DNA of 64,000 nt from Diphasiastrum complanatum (GCA_029204225.1 CM055102.1:51614039-51678038), one strand, 5' to 3'; shown: positions 44,845 to 57,269, counted from the first letter of the stretch. A program made the numbers and translations. The notes: a model not told the origin generated them from the letters alone.

Positions 44845-45090
44845 CACAGATCATGCTACACAGTAACACAGACAAAAAACACTCTCCACACCAAGATCAC
44901 ATAGCAACTGTATTTCTCAAAATGAAATACATTGTACATATAGTTCTTCACTCAGGCAACTCATGCATGACCCAGGTTGTCATTGACAGGACGCGTGTGC
45001 CGTTGACTCGCCTCGTGGCGAGGCCAACCGATCCTTATCTACTGATAGGACCCACAGTACAGTAACAAAGTGATTCTACTTTAATTCTAA
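44845..45090 (-). repeat. copia L 5' LTR, outer part
   Basis: Continuation of the LTR split by copia F; its outer end is TTAGAATT on the reverse strand (45,083-45,090). Relative to the forward copy it has about 56 extra bases at about 44,988-45,045, including a small hairpin CTCGCC-TCGT-GGCGAG (45,007-45,022). Confidence 0.8.
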
Positions 45091-46640
45091 CTGCTGCATC
45101 TTTGATATTGACACCAGTGAATGCACCGCTCCGGCTAGCATTATATAGAGCAATTGTATTCATGAGATATAGCCCCCTATGCCATATAATATCCATCGAT
45201 TCGTTGATCTAGTGAGCTTGCTCTGAAGGTACTCAGATCCTGAGGTGATATAGATTAGCCCTTTCACTTTCATGTGGTGACAATCTGAGTGGTTGTAGAT
45301 TCAACCACTTAGTAGGTGTCGCCTTCAAAGGTGACTGTTAGTCCTACATCTACCATCTTAGCAACAAATAGTAGGTCCTTCTGAAGAGTGGGCACGTATA
45401 GTGTGTCATCGAGCCTTCTGTCTCCTTTGGTGCTTAACCACAGTGCTCCAGTTCCACTGACTTTGTGTCTGGAACCATTTCCCAAGATTATATATCTGGA
45501 AGATTCTGATTGTTGATAATCAGTAATCATGTATCTTGTTGCCACGAAGTGTGGCGTTGTACCAGAATCAATAATTATCTCTTGTGTATCTGAAATTGAT
45601 GTCGCACAGACATCAGCACACAAGTAAGCTGTTGGATTCTTGTCGTTGTTGGCTCTGTCTTCGGCCATCTTGGAGGACTCTGGTTCTGTAGGATGAGCTA
45701 TTGTCGCTCTCTCGTCTGCTCTGAGCTTTCTTATTTCTGGGATTTTGGTTGCAGTCAATGGCTATGTGACCCTTTTTGTGACAATGGATGCACTCTATAT
45801 TTGGATTGAGCCAACACTTATCAACGGTGTGGCCTTCTAGTGTGCACCTCGTGTAGGTCTTCTTCTCACCATTCTATTGTCTCGGTTTATTTTTGCTCTT
45901 CCATTTGCCTTCTTTGGTTCCCTCTGATTGTTGCCTTTGATCTTGTCTTTGGTCTGACTCTCTCTTAGGCTTGAAATTCGTCTTCTGCTTCTCTTTGTTG
46001 GTGTAGAGAGCTTGATTAGAGTTATCCTTGTCATCAAGTGTTTGCGGGCTTCCATCTCTTCTCTGATCTCAATTACAACCTTCTCAAGGGTCATCTATGG
46101 ATCTTTAGCAAGTAATGTTGGGTTCGTTTGAAACGATCTTGTTAGAGCTCGCAATAGGTATGTGAGTTGCTTTTCTGTTGAGACTGCATTCTCTATTTCG
46201 AAATTGTGTAACGAGAGAAACAGGTCCTTCATTCTTCTGATGAAGGAGGTGAGGTCTTTACCATCCCATCTCAGATTGGTTAGCTGATCTTCAAGAAGCA
46301 TAATTTGGCTTTGTTATTTCGTTTGAAATCTGGTCAACAAAGTATCCCACATTTCCCTTGCATTGGAGAGTGTGGCTAGATCAAATGTCAAGTTGTCTTC
46401 GATGGAGGAAGATAGGACAACTATTGCCTTGTCGTTTCTTTCTCTCCATTCTCGTAGCTCTTTACCAGTAGTTGTGGACATCTCTTCTGTGCCATCAACC
46501 CAGGGCCATAGATCTTCTCCTTTCAGTATGAGAGAAGGCTTCACCTTCCATGCTAGGAAGTTTGATCCCAAGGAGTCAAGGATAGTGCAAATCTTTGATT
46601 GAATGCTGCTAATGGATGTCGTAGCCTGAAGGAATCAGGC
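45091..46640 (-). pseudogene. copia D gag, zinc knuckle, protease and pre-integrase start
   Basis: Gag (46,095-46,625): LGSNFLAWKVKPSLILKGED, ATLSNAREMWDTLLTRFQTK, LTNLRWDGKDLTSFIRRMKD. A basic linker follows. Knuckle: ECIHCHKKGHIAIDC (45,760-45,800). Protease: EIIIDSGTTPHFVATRYMI (D-S-G intact) to YVPTLQKDLLFVAKMVD, then a stop at 45,309. A short RANLYHL-like pre-integrase piece lies at about 45,250. At least four frame changes or stops break it. Integrase, RT and RNase H are missing; copia L starts at 45,090. Confidence 0.8.
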
Positions 46641-46643
46641 AGG

Positions 46644-46655
46644 GCTCTGATACCA
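46644..46655 (-). other. primer-binding site of copia D (tRNA-Met type)
   Basis: Reverse-strand TGGTATCAGAGC lies just inside the LTR end and about 40 bp before the gag start. Confidence 0.9.
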
Positions 46656-46656
46656 C

Positions 46657-47320
46657 TGATACGAATCGAAGCGAAACAAAATGAAACGAAATGAAAACAA
46701 AATCGATACTGATTTGAATCGAAGCAAAATAAAACAAAACAAAACGAAACAAAAACCAAATCAATACAGATGCAAGCAATGAAGGCCAAATAGATCTGAC
46801 TTGGCAGGAGTAGCTATTGCTTTCTCACTGTGGTCTAATTCTCTTCCAAGCCCCAGATCGCTTTTGACGATCTGTTGTAAATATTAAACTTGTAAACAAC
46901 AGATAATGTTGAGTAAAACAACATCAAAAATTTATCTACTGCTAGCATGCATTCCAATATTGCAGATCATACACATCACAGAACAGAGCATTGAGAAAGT
47001 CACTTCTATTATCAGAACTGAATTTACAATTTTTTTCCTTGAGCGTTGTCTGTTTCCCAGATCAGTGCGTTGGCGCGAGAGAGATGTTCTCTCTCACGAA
47101 TAATATGACTAGCTACTGCTAATCTATAATCCCACTTTGGAGCTATTCAGACTCTTACAGTTCTATCTATTCTGTGTCTGTGACTGTCTTGCTGCTGCCT
47201 GCATCCTTCGTTGATCCTTTTATGTGATCAATCCAGGGAACTGATTAAGTTAAAAGATCTAATGAAAAGAAATGTATTAGGCTTAATCAAAAATTGATTC
47301 TAGTTCCTTGTCTCTGTCCT
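46657..47320 (-). repeat. copia D 5' LTR (outer end uncertain)
   Basis: Starts next to the primer site. The first 110 bp hold a degenerate 53-bp direct repeat beginning GAATCGAAGC (46,664 and 46,717), rich in AAAACRAAA text. No second LTR is available to fix the outer edge. Confidence 0.45.
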
Positions 47321-47389
47321 CCATGCATTAGTTGCCTTCTTCCCGTTGCATAGTGCCTTCATGTTGTAGACCTTCGCATTTTGCCAAAA

Positions 47390-47640
47390 GACACTTTTGC
47401 AATTTTAAGGGCTGTATCGCTTTTTCAAGGGCAGTGTCGCTTTTTCAAGGGCACCTGCTTTTATCCGTAAGGCATTTGGCGACAGTGTCGCCTTTTTCGC
47501 AAAAAGGCAAAAAATGCGACGGTTGGCCAAAAAACTTTTCTAAGGCATTTATAAGACAATGTCGTCTTTTTTGCAAAAATGCGAAAAATGTGACAGTGTC
47601 GAGAGAGTTGGCCAAAATCATTTTCTAAGTGTTTTTTACT
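47390..47640. repeat. tandem and inverted repeats around GTGTCGC
   Basis: A 20-bp unit TGTCGCTTTTTCAAGGGCA is repeated in tandem at about 47,415-47,453. A hairpin GGCGAC-AGT-GTCGCC lies at 47,478-47,492. A longer degenerate unit of about 94 bp (GACA-TGTCG-CTTTTTTGCAAAAA ... TTGGCCAAAA ... TTTTCTAAG) follows twice (47,480-47,575 and 47,550-47,635). Confidence 0.55.
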
Positions 47641-47699
47641 ACTGTGTTGAATTTTCCTCATGACCAAAAAATGCAGACTGTGCGAAACATAGTTCAAAA

Positions 47700-49214
47700 T
47701 GCAACAGTCAAATAAAAAATAGCAAATGAAAAACTAAGAAAAATGCTAAGGCTTTGAAAGATAGAAACTCTCAGTTTCTTCAACCTATACGTAGATCCAT
47801 TGGTGACTCATTGTGCAAAAAAAACATCATGGATATATATTGAAGCTAAGTGTGCAATCTAGCAAAAGGAACAATGATTGGTATCTAGGAATGTGTCTAT
47901 ACATTTGTGAAAGGGGTCAAGAGGCCTACTACCCAATATACAGAGTGGTCCAGCCCTTTGTTCTCAAACTGTTGATCACTAAAGTAGACTTCAGAGTAAT
48001 GTCCCATGGTAAAACTTTGTGAAATTAAATATGAGATAACACAATTTCTACAATACATCATCATATTTGAATGAAAGAACTATCAACTAATATACTTTTG
48101 AGGAAGAACTAATTCTTTAAAGACTTGACGATAACAATAAAATTTTAAAGCTTTAAATTGAATCCATTGAACTCATGCAACTACTATCTATATACCATAT
48201 TATAGGTGGAACCAGTAAAAAATATGTGGAAACTATAACAAAAGGGTATTGAAAAACACAATCTTGAACCATAATACTATAAGCATTTGCAACCTTACCA
48301 CAATGCCATTGAAAAATATGGCCATAAAGTCGGATGATAGTGTTTAATAATGACATTTTTATAAGGGACTAAAGTGTGAGGGAAACTAAAGAGAGCCTAC
48401 TATACTTTAAAGAGAGACTTAATGACTATTGTAGTGAGTCTAAGAGATTCAATATATTAGTTATTAGGTGGTTATAATGTTATATGATCAGCAATTCAAG
48501 AATATTGCTCAACAGCTATAGTATCTTTAACCTAGGGTTAGTAACAAATTTTATAAGCCTTCTGCTCTTTGATCGAAACCTCTTTGGTTGTAGCACAACT
48601 ATCTAAGTTTTTTACATCTTCTTCAAGACACTTTCAAGTACAATCTATATAAGAGTGAATATACTTTGTCATACGTATACAAAGAGTTATTGAAAATTAT
48701 AAGAAAATTTTGACAAAACTTTAGAGAGAGAATACATAAAAATGTTAGTTAGCCTAAAAAACTCATGCGCAACCATCTCGGTTCCATTTAACCTAAACTG
48801 AAATCATTAATGATTGCTTTGAGTATATGAGTTCTGGACCAATATAAAAAACGTTATGGCAAAAAACATATTCATAGAGCTTTTCATGACAAAATTGACA
48901 TAATTACTTACAAATCTTTGCATTCTAATAACTTTTCTACACACCATCAAATTGAAGAGCTCTAGAAATCGCAATTGCATATTTTTCTAAGCTCTATCAC
49001 AATAGAATGAATTTTTTTTAATCCACATATTTGCAAAAATCATGACCTTGCCTACAATAATGACTAATTGATATGTAGAATGGAAATAGAATCTAATGAT
49101 CCTAGAGTGAAATGAATCACTAATTATTGGAACTTTTGGCAAATACTTGAACAAGGTAGAAATTCTTTATTATCATTTGCATCAAATTTTCATATGCCCC
49201 AAAAAAAAATACTT

Positions 49215-49216
<2 letters not shown>
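47700..49216. other. unassigned AT-rich DNA
   Basis: No domain, LTR terminus or RNA gene is seen. Frames up to 69 codons are present but without motif. Confidence 0.5.

Positions 49217-49284
<68 letters not shown>
49217..49284. repeat. (TG)34 microsatellite
   Basis: Pure TG dinucleotides over 68 bp. Translations across it give Cys-Val strings and are not genes. Confidence 0.97.
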
Positions 49285-49287
<3 letters not shown>

Positions 49288-49320
49288 ATCAATATCGAAT
49301 ATATACTAAACACTTATTTT

Positions 49321-50165
49321 AATTTTTTTTCTTGAAAAAGCTAGCCATAATTTAGAAATTTACATAAAGTACATGCTGGAAATAAAATTACAGAAATGAA
49401 AGTTTTTCAGCCTCTCTAAAAAGAAGCAGGGGGGAGATACAAAAGTCACCGCTCCCAAATTCCCTGCTATTTCTATCTAGCCAGATGTTCCAAAGAGTAG
49501 TTACTCTTATATGTTGTCAAAAGGCATTAGTCTTAGCATCCTCATAAGTGATATTGTTCAGTAGTAAATCTGTGTGGTTGAACCTCTTGAATCTGACATG
49601 GAAGCGCACAATGGCCAATCACTGATTTCCAATGCAGACATGTGATACTTCACCTCTATAACAGACACGTACAGGAAGAGAGCGTTGGAAAATTCTAAGA
49701 GAAAAAATTCTAAGTTTGCCATTCTTGATAATGTGAGTATGGCGAAAACTGCTCTTCCAAAGGAGGGGGGAGTCAGAGAGGGATCATTTGGAGTTGTGAA
49801 CCAGAAGAAGGTGAAGTTAGGCTCCTCGGTCGCAGAAAAAAATAGAGGAGTAAGAAATTTTGCATGACTTATCAAAGGCCTTAAAAGGCCTCAAAGGGCA
49901 ACGAGGTGGTGAGGGTGCCAAGATCGCCGTGGGAGAAAGCGTAGGTGAGAAAATTGGATTCCTTGGCAGAGAGGCCAAGATCAGTTTTGACTCGAGAAAG
50001 GCTGGAGTAAATAGAATCCATAATGTTAGTCCAGGTAACAAAGTCTTCCTTCAATCAGGGCCAAAGGCTTAGAGTTTAATTTAATAGATTTAGAGAACCA
50101 TAAGGACAAGGGGGAGATGGAGTTGTCTCCATTCCAGAAGGTAAGCTCATGCATAGAGAATAAGA
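49321..50165 (-). pseudogene. 3' end of an L1-type LINE
   Basis: Reverse-strand frames give FVTWTNIMDSIYSSLSRVK, LPVRVCYRGEVSHVC and TLWNIWLDRNSREFGSGD, then an A-rich tail (T-run at 49,321-49,330 on the forward strand). It matches the second copy at 51.5 kb over the C-terminal 330 bp. The zinc-binding module after LINE RT is degraded: the second Cys and His positions are lost. RT itself is not in the window. Confidence 0.65.
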
Positions 50166-51460
50166 CTCTGGAAATTGATTATTATTGTGGCAATATATAG
50201 TCAGATAAATGTAACTAGCATTTAATCACTAACATCAACCAAACTCCTTATTTTAGCCCCAATACAATTATAAAGAGATTGGAAATATTTTGGAGAAGAC
50301 AAACAATGTATCTTATAAAGGTTTAGAATTGACTTTACAAAAACCATTGATACATAGGATTACCATTATGAAAACCATGGATACATACATATGATAGGCT
50401 CTTAAAAAACACTGGTTGATAGAACAAGCTCTCACACATTCGTAATAAAATCATGTACATATTTACATGATTAATCAAGCTAATATTTGCATTTATCACA
50501 TAATTTTCCTATGTGTGGCTACCTAGCTAGTCCAAATAGCCAACTACATGACACGTGGCAACTTAAACTCAAGTCCAAGTTTGACAACACAAAGTATCAT
50601 GCAAATACAATGCTTTCACAAAGAGTCTGCCACACTCTTTACCAGCTAACTTGTCTTCAGTGTTTTCTATTTTCAAAATATGAGATAGAAAAATCATCAT
50701 AGAGTTGGCAATATTTCTTTTGTTGAAATATATAAATATAGCAAAGTTAGGCAAAAAACTAATTTCATGTATTGAACATTTCTTTTACATAAAGGTAAAT
50801 AGTCAAAATCTCAGACTAAATTTTTTCAAATCCATCACAATCATATCAAACTTGGGCTATAAAGTTGTTGGTTTTTATGGTCAAATTTAAAAATTTTCGA
50901 GCAAGAATATAAAAATATAGCCAAATAGTGAAAAATAGCCCATATAAAACACTATGCTTGTCTTCCATTTGTCTTGCACACAAGTGCACCACATGAGCAC
51001 CATGGATCAACATGAGAAAATCACACTAACACCATAAGACTATCATCCTCCCATCTAGCTAGGCTAGTATCCTACCAAACAATTACACGCACAAAATTTT
51101 TTAGTTGACAACAATGAGCATATGTGGCTCACACAAAGGGATCTTACTACCACCTTAAACCACCAATGCCCACAATTGTATTCCGCCAAATAGCCTCCAA
51201 GCTATTGTAACAAACAAAAACATTATTACTTGAGAATAATTTATCACATGAGAATCAATTTTCAACATCATTATGCACATAGATGATTTGGTGATAGGCT
51301 AAAGTTTGCTATTATTATAATAAAAGAAAGATGAACATATTCTTGAAGACAAATAAAACCTAAATTTCAAACTGTCATTCAAAACTCAATATCTTTTATG
51401 AGATGAGATTATTTAAAAAGTTATTATGGTCATATAAAAACTTGGAATATTTTAGTAGTC
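50166..51460. other. unassigned AT-rich DNA
   Basis: Both strands are full of stops. No repeat with a partner elsewhere in the window was noticed. Confidence 0.5.
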
Positions 51461-51470
51461 ATCTTTTCTT

Positions 51471-51975
51471 TTCTTTTTTTCTTTTCTTTTTTTCTCTCAA
51501 ATAAGTTAACTATAGATTAAAGACTTTATACAAAGTACAAAGAAAAGATCAAAAGGCTTACAAAAGAGAGAGTTTCTCTGCCTTCTTAAAAAAAAGCAAG
51601 GGGAAGATGACATAATCACCATTCCCGGTTTCTCTGCTATTTCTATCTAACCAAATATCCCAAAGAGTAATAAGTCTAATACATTGGTAGTAACCATTAA
51701 TATCTGCATCCTCAAAAATAATATCATTCAGTAGAAGATCATAGTGGCTAAACCTTCTGAATTTGACATGAAGTGTGCAATGAAAAGGTTAGTCACTGAT
51801 TTCCAAAGAGAGGCATAGCAATGAAAAAACAAATGTGATACATCCTCGTCTAATGTTTTGCACTTAAAACAGACATGCGACACATTACCCCTATAATAAG
51901 CACAGACAGGAAGAGAAAGTTGAAGAATTCTGAAATTGTAGTCATCTTTGGCCAACCCGATTGTTGATGCCATAA
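51471..51975 (-). pseudogene. 3' end of an L1-type LINE, second copy
   Basis: The reverse strand reads LQLSLPVCAYYRGNVSHVC then FKCKTLDEDVSHLFFHC, the CX2C..HX4C module that follows RT in plant L1 elements (zf-RVT type). TLWDIWLDRNSRETGNGDY comes next. It ends in an A-rich tail (AAAAGAAAAG-type, 51,471-51,494). The 5' part is missing, as is normal for truncated LINE insertions. Confidence 0.75.
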
Positions 51976-52115
51976 ACTCATTTGTCTTAGGACTCCTTAA
52001 CCTCTAGTTTTACATCCATCCATTGAAGTAAGGGCATGCAATTTAAAGATTGAAGTAGAATAAGATATATAAGTTTTAAATATCTTCAATTATTTATATA
52101 TGAATGGAGCAGCAG

Positions 52116-52136
52116 CCCCCCCCCCCCCCCCCCCCC
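52116..52136. repeat. poly-C tract, 21 C
   Basis: Homopolymer run; length uncertain in raw sequence. Confidence 0.9.
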
Positions 52137-52639
52137 TTTTATATTTGAGAGATGAATTACTATATTTTATAGCATATAATGCAATTCATTATAACCTAAA
52201 GTGTTTTTTCGTTTTATCACTTCTATTATTAGTACTTGAAGCCTATTTATTTGTGAAAATGTCCTTTTCTAGTCTACTGCACAATAAGATTCTATGCTTT
52301 TCTCTAACATACTTATCTTCAACAACGATAGAGCTTTGCTTGTAAGTTACTCAATTTCAATCTATATTTTGAAGCTACAACACATTGATATATATTATAT
52401 CCTTGAAAGATATAACACAAATGTTTACCACATCGTCTACAAATTGGTCCAATATTGCAATTTTTCAAATATAAAGTGCAATGAAAATACCAACAAAAAA
52501 AATGAATGTACTTTATTGTACGTTGGTCCGTATTGCTTCAAAATTCAGGCTTTATCTATTAAATTCTCATTCTTTTCTTCATAAATCAATATAAACTTCT
52601 AAGAGAAATTAATTCTATTTCACAATATTATTTCTTGAC

Positions 52640-52800
52640 CCTAAACGATGGCATGCTTGGTTGTGATCTCCTTTCCGCCATGTAAGGTTTGGAGTTCAAG
52701 CCCACAAGTTCACTTTGACATCTTGGCTTTCACAAAAGCTAATGGGATTTGTGCTTGTTTTAGAAGGGCTTGATTGTGCCAACATTTTAAGACTCTCCCT
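52640..52800 (+). repeat. possible tRNA-derived SINE head
   Basis: TGGCATGCTTGG resembles a polymerase III A box and GGAGTTCAAGCCC, about 45 bp later, a B box. The spacer TCCTTTCCGCCATGTAAGG is typical of plant SINE heads. No tRNA cloverleaf is intact and no poly-A or flanking duplication was located. Tentative. Confidence 0.35.
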
Positions 52801-53684
52801 TCATGGTATGCACGTAAAGTTGTAATGCAATTGGCATTACATATTGTAAATATATCATATTATTATAAGGATTTTCCAAAGTCACTTAATATGCTAGTAG
52901 ATTATGTACAAGAAAAAAAGCTTATTTCCCAATGGTGACATAGAGTGTGACTATGCTATAAAGCATGTCAAAGTTTTCTCTTTAATATTGTAAGCTTTCA
53001 TCCTACAACAAGGTACTTCAATTGTATGCTACCATAAAACATGTATCCTTATTAGCCTAGTACTTTGAGGTTACAAATTTAATTCATTGTTGTTCTTGTT
53101 TGTGATGGACAAGAAAGCCTTAAAACACAGTGGGAAGTGAAGATGCCTCTAGAACTTCAAACCATAGTTTTATTGCAGTTTAGATAGGTGAAAGTATATA
53201 GTAATATAAATGCCTTTTGCTAAAACAAAAAATTGCATTTGCATAATTGTACAATTTTTTTAAGAATAGTTTATTTTATTTATGCAGTTTTCACTTTAGA
53301 AAATCAAGGTACATGATTTCTAGTTCAAGTACCTATAAAGGTAGTTTCATGATATATAGCAATAAAATTTGTTCATTCCAAAAGAAAAAAGTGCTCTATA
53401 CTATTGATTCCATGTTATTGTGCTATGTGTGATCAATGAAAAAAAGTTATGTGAAATATTTATAGTATCATATCTTATGGTAGAGAAAGAGCCTCATAAT
53501 CAGCCAATATTAGGTGTTAGCCATTCCACAAGAAATAATCTGGTAGGCCAAATTAAATATGTTTACCATGATCTTTTTTCTTTTCTCACAAAACTTACTT
53601 TGACTCGATTCAAGCTTGGATCATAATATATATATTTAGTTAAATTTTGTTGGAACATGAAATGTATGCATTTCTGTAGTTCTT
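52800..53684. other. unassigned AT-rich DNA
   Basis: No coding signal; short frames only. Confidence 0.5.
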
Positions 53685-53762
53685 CGCAACTAATTATTTG
53701 TCTGATGTTTCGCAACTAATTATTTGTCTAATGTTTCGCAACAAATTATTTGTCTAATGTTT
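53685..53762. repeat. 26-bp tandem repeat, three copies
   Basis: Unit CGCAACTAATTATTTGTCT with ATGTTT at the end; copies start at 53,685, 53,711 and 53,737 with one or two differences. Confidence 0.9.
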
Positions 53763-54169
53763 CGATGCTTAATGTTTGGCTAAGGTCCAAGTGCATTATA
53801 TAATATTTGATCTTGGCTAACTTGAGAATCGAACATAAAATGTTGGCCCTTTCTTTGCAATAACCAATCTAGATTTGCTTTGTGAATATTTAGTAAAAAC
53901 TTGGTCATGACTCGTGGATGTGCTTCTTGTTCAAATTTTTTATGACATGGTCAGATGGAATACATTTGATTCTAAGTGAAAATATTGTCTTTAGTGAATG
54001 CCTTCATCTAAGTGCTAGAATATGAAGGCATTTCATGACTTTCGACCAAGTGACTAATTGACATTCAATTTAGAATTTGAATTATGGGCCCCATGTACAA
54101 GACTTAACGTACCTAATAACAAAGACATTGATGGTTGAATTTTTGTTTTTTAGGGAACAAATTGCTACA

Positions 54170-54600
54170 TGCTCATTCATTATGAACAAATGTACAAGGA
54201 GAAAAGTTAAGATCTTTACAGGACAAATGCCATGTGCCTAACCCAATATTATGGCATTGGTTTCCAAGAACCATGCTAAAGTAGATAGGAACAATGAAAA
54301 ACTGTTGATAACACATGAAATGAGACGAAAAAAGTGTTGATAACACATGAAATAAGACGAAACTATCCACAACAACATTTGAAAGCATAAGCAATGAATA
54401 CAAAGCATCATGGAAATCACAATAGGAGTTGATTCATGTGGATTGGGAATGGAGACCTATCCAAGTATAATATCCAACTTCACATTCACAAGGAGTGGAG
54501 GTCTCTCCAAATCTCTCACCTAGCAAAGGAGTCAAGAGTTTCTTCAAATGATGGAATTGGGCTATTTATATATAATCTCAAAAGTTAACAGTGACTCAAC
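54170..54600. repeat. diverged relative of the chromovirus LTR at 3.8-4.3 kb
   Basis: Landmarks in common order with 3,781-4,293: TG-CATGTGCC, ACAAAGCA, GATTCATGT-GAT, GGAGA-CCTA, TCACATTCACAAGGA. It contains a 32-bp duplication (TGTTGATAACACATGAAA at 54,303 and 54,335). No internal region adjoins, so it may be a solo or truncated LTR. Confidence 0.35.
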
Positions 54601-56940
54601 CAAAGAATCTTGCGGTCGGTCCAATTCGAGTGAACTTTGGGCGACAATGTGTTGTAGGAACATCCTATCCAATTCTTGTGGCTTCTGATATATTAGCAAA
54701 TATGACATTGTTTTACAAAATAATGCACATTTGCACAAAGCATACCACCAAAATATAGATTGGAATACATTATTAGTGGTTAGCTGTCTCAAAATGTCTC
54801 CATATACTCACTCCATGTATAAGATGTATGATAAATGCTTGTGATATGAAATCTTTTTAAAGACTTGATCTAGTCCTAGCTTATAGAGCTAGGATAGAAC
54901 AAATTAATAAGATGCCAATTTAGGATGAGCTCCTGCTGGAGAGTTTAGATAGTGACCAGTGAATAAAGATACATTTATTCACATTCAAGAGTGTTTTGTA
55001 AATGCCTTTGCCCCTTCTTTTATATGGGAAATCCTCTCGCAATAACTGTGAATATTTTGTAAAGAATGCCTTTACATATTGGATCACAAGTGCAAGTAAA
55101 AGCACACCTTTTCCAGTTTGTACAATTCATTCTTAGTCCGGTTCGTAATATATTAGGTGCTGAGAATCATGGCTATGTACTACTGCAAACGCGTTAATGT
55201 ATAATTTACAAGTTAGGATCTAATTCTATAAATTGCAATGTAAAACAATTCCCTGAAGACTTGACAATTTCGTTCATCTGTTCAAAGATATCTTGATGGA
55301 TTTCAGTTTTTCAAACTTGCGATTTTTTTAACTTGGAACAACTTTGCAAACAGAGACTACAACATTCTGATAGTATATTCCGTGTCAGATAGGAATGCTT
55401 GTGCATCATATTATCAGAGGGAATCCGATTGTATTCCTGATCATCACTCACATCGTATAAAAGATTTCAACAAAAATAAAATATGGCTGACATGAAACCT
55501 TCAACTAACAATCAATACTCGAGTACACTAAAAAGAAATTATAGGAGCTTGGGCACGAGCTAGGATGCACCATACAAATACTCTGATAAAGATCTGTTAC
55601 ATTCAGTTAACAGCCAAAAGGGCGTTACGAGAATATCCCAACTCTGTAGGCCATCCTCAACTACACAAGCTGAAGTGGAAGGAAATGTAGTTGGTTGCAA
55701 ATCTGGCCCTACTTCTGCTCCCCCTAAAATCAAACAATCTTAAGGAGACTCGCAGAAATAGGGCTTCGCGATCAAAACGAAGTGTAGCACAATAGATTGA
55801 AGAACCAGTCGTTGGTCTAAAATGTAAAAACAAAAGGAAAAAAATACAAATCACAATTACAGTACATAGATAAATTGACAAGGCAAAGCGTATAGCCAAA
55901 TCTTGGCAGCGTATACTCATTATATACTCTCTAGAATAATGTCGAGAGATGCTATAAAGAATAAATAACAGGCGAGACAGCAAAAAGTATTATCTAATAG
56001 AAAATTGCATCTAAGCATTCTCGCATTGCAGTTAAAACATAAATCAAATCAGATCCAAAGTATCATATTAGTTAGCAACATGCAACGCCAAAACTTCGAA
56101 AAATAGAGCAGTTCAAGAAAAAATCAATAAACGGCTAAAAGTGATATTAATAAACAAGATACATTCAACATTCAATCAGAAACGTCTACTTTTTATCATA
56201 CCTAAACGGATACCAGAAAGAAAACGTCTACCAAAAAAACTGTGGATACATAGGATTTTAAAGCAATGATTGTCAACAGAAGCTTATGTACTCCCATGTT
56301 GCGCAGAAGCTTGCCTACCCTGTAAGTAGCTGCGCTAGGTTAAGAACGAGTAAAATTCCTCATTCCGCTTTTTCAAAAAACACAACACGTATTCCTAAAA
56401 TACAACAGTTCTCAAACATCCAAAGCTAACTTCAAGCCCAGAAAGTCAGAAATCCATGTAAAAACTGCGAGATCCCAAAACTAACATTCAAAATATTACT
56501 CACAGTCGAAAATATTATATATACATCAATACACGATGGATTTTGCGAACCTAAAAGCGGCCAGGGGATCAACCATCCAGGAGCAAGAACAGCAACAGAC
56601 ACATGAACAAATAGAAAATAAAAACAGACGCAACATTATTAGGCTAAAAAGCATCATAATCAGGGCTGAACTGCGATGACTAGCATGAGCAACAGAAAAT
56701 CGGAGAACGGGGCAATAAGATTTCAACATCGCCACAGATAATCAGCAGCGATCCAACAGAAATAGTCGAACCCAAAAAAGGGCGAACAGAAAGAAGATCG
56801 CCATAGCCATGAATAGCCATCGCCTATCTTAATATAGTTCCAATGACGCCCAGCCGTTGACAAAAATTAGGGTTGCTATTCTACGGTCAAGATTTGGAGG
56901 CATCAACGGCCAGGGCAAGATTCTCTAGTTTTGCCCCTCC
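54601..56940. other. unassigned region, possibly low-copy
   Basis: No protein domain is recognised on either strand. The right part (56,500-56,900), read in reverse, has a TATATTAAG-like box followed by pyrimidine-rich, GCGATGG-containing text that resembles a plant gene promoter and 5' UTR. No coding exon can be attached to it. Confidence 0.3.
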
Positions 56941-56946
56941 AAGCAT

Positions 56947-57056
56947 CACCTAAAGGTTGCCAAAGGGAGCAACGTGTATTTTGCACCACCACCACCGAGT
57001 AACACCTAAAGGTTGCCAAAGGGAGCATCATATTTTGCACCACCAAGTAACCATGG
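56947..57056. repeat. 56-bp tandem repeat, two copies
   Basis: CACCTAAAGGTTGCCAAAGG starts at 56,947 and 57,003; both copies continue with GAGCA and TATTTTGCACCACCA. Confidence 0.9.
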
Positions 57057-57269
57057 AATGATAATATGCAATGATACCACTATTTTTTAAAAATTATGGT
57101 ATCATTGCTCACCCTTAGATGTGTGAGCTACCATCAATGCTCTGGCAGTGTGTGCAATACACTTTCATGGTGGTGTGGAATACACTCTCCCCTGCCAAGC
57201 CCATGGCATGGTCATCATGTGAGATTGAGTTAAACATATATTTGTGATACCAAGGTCCAAACTTTGCTC

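Noticed and set aside
49147-49335. Frame with a Cys-Val repeat
   Set aside because: Produced by the (TG)n microsatellite.
53685-53762. CRISPR-like array
   Set aside because: Three contiguous 26-bp units without spacers in a plant genome; a plain tandem repeat.
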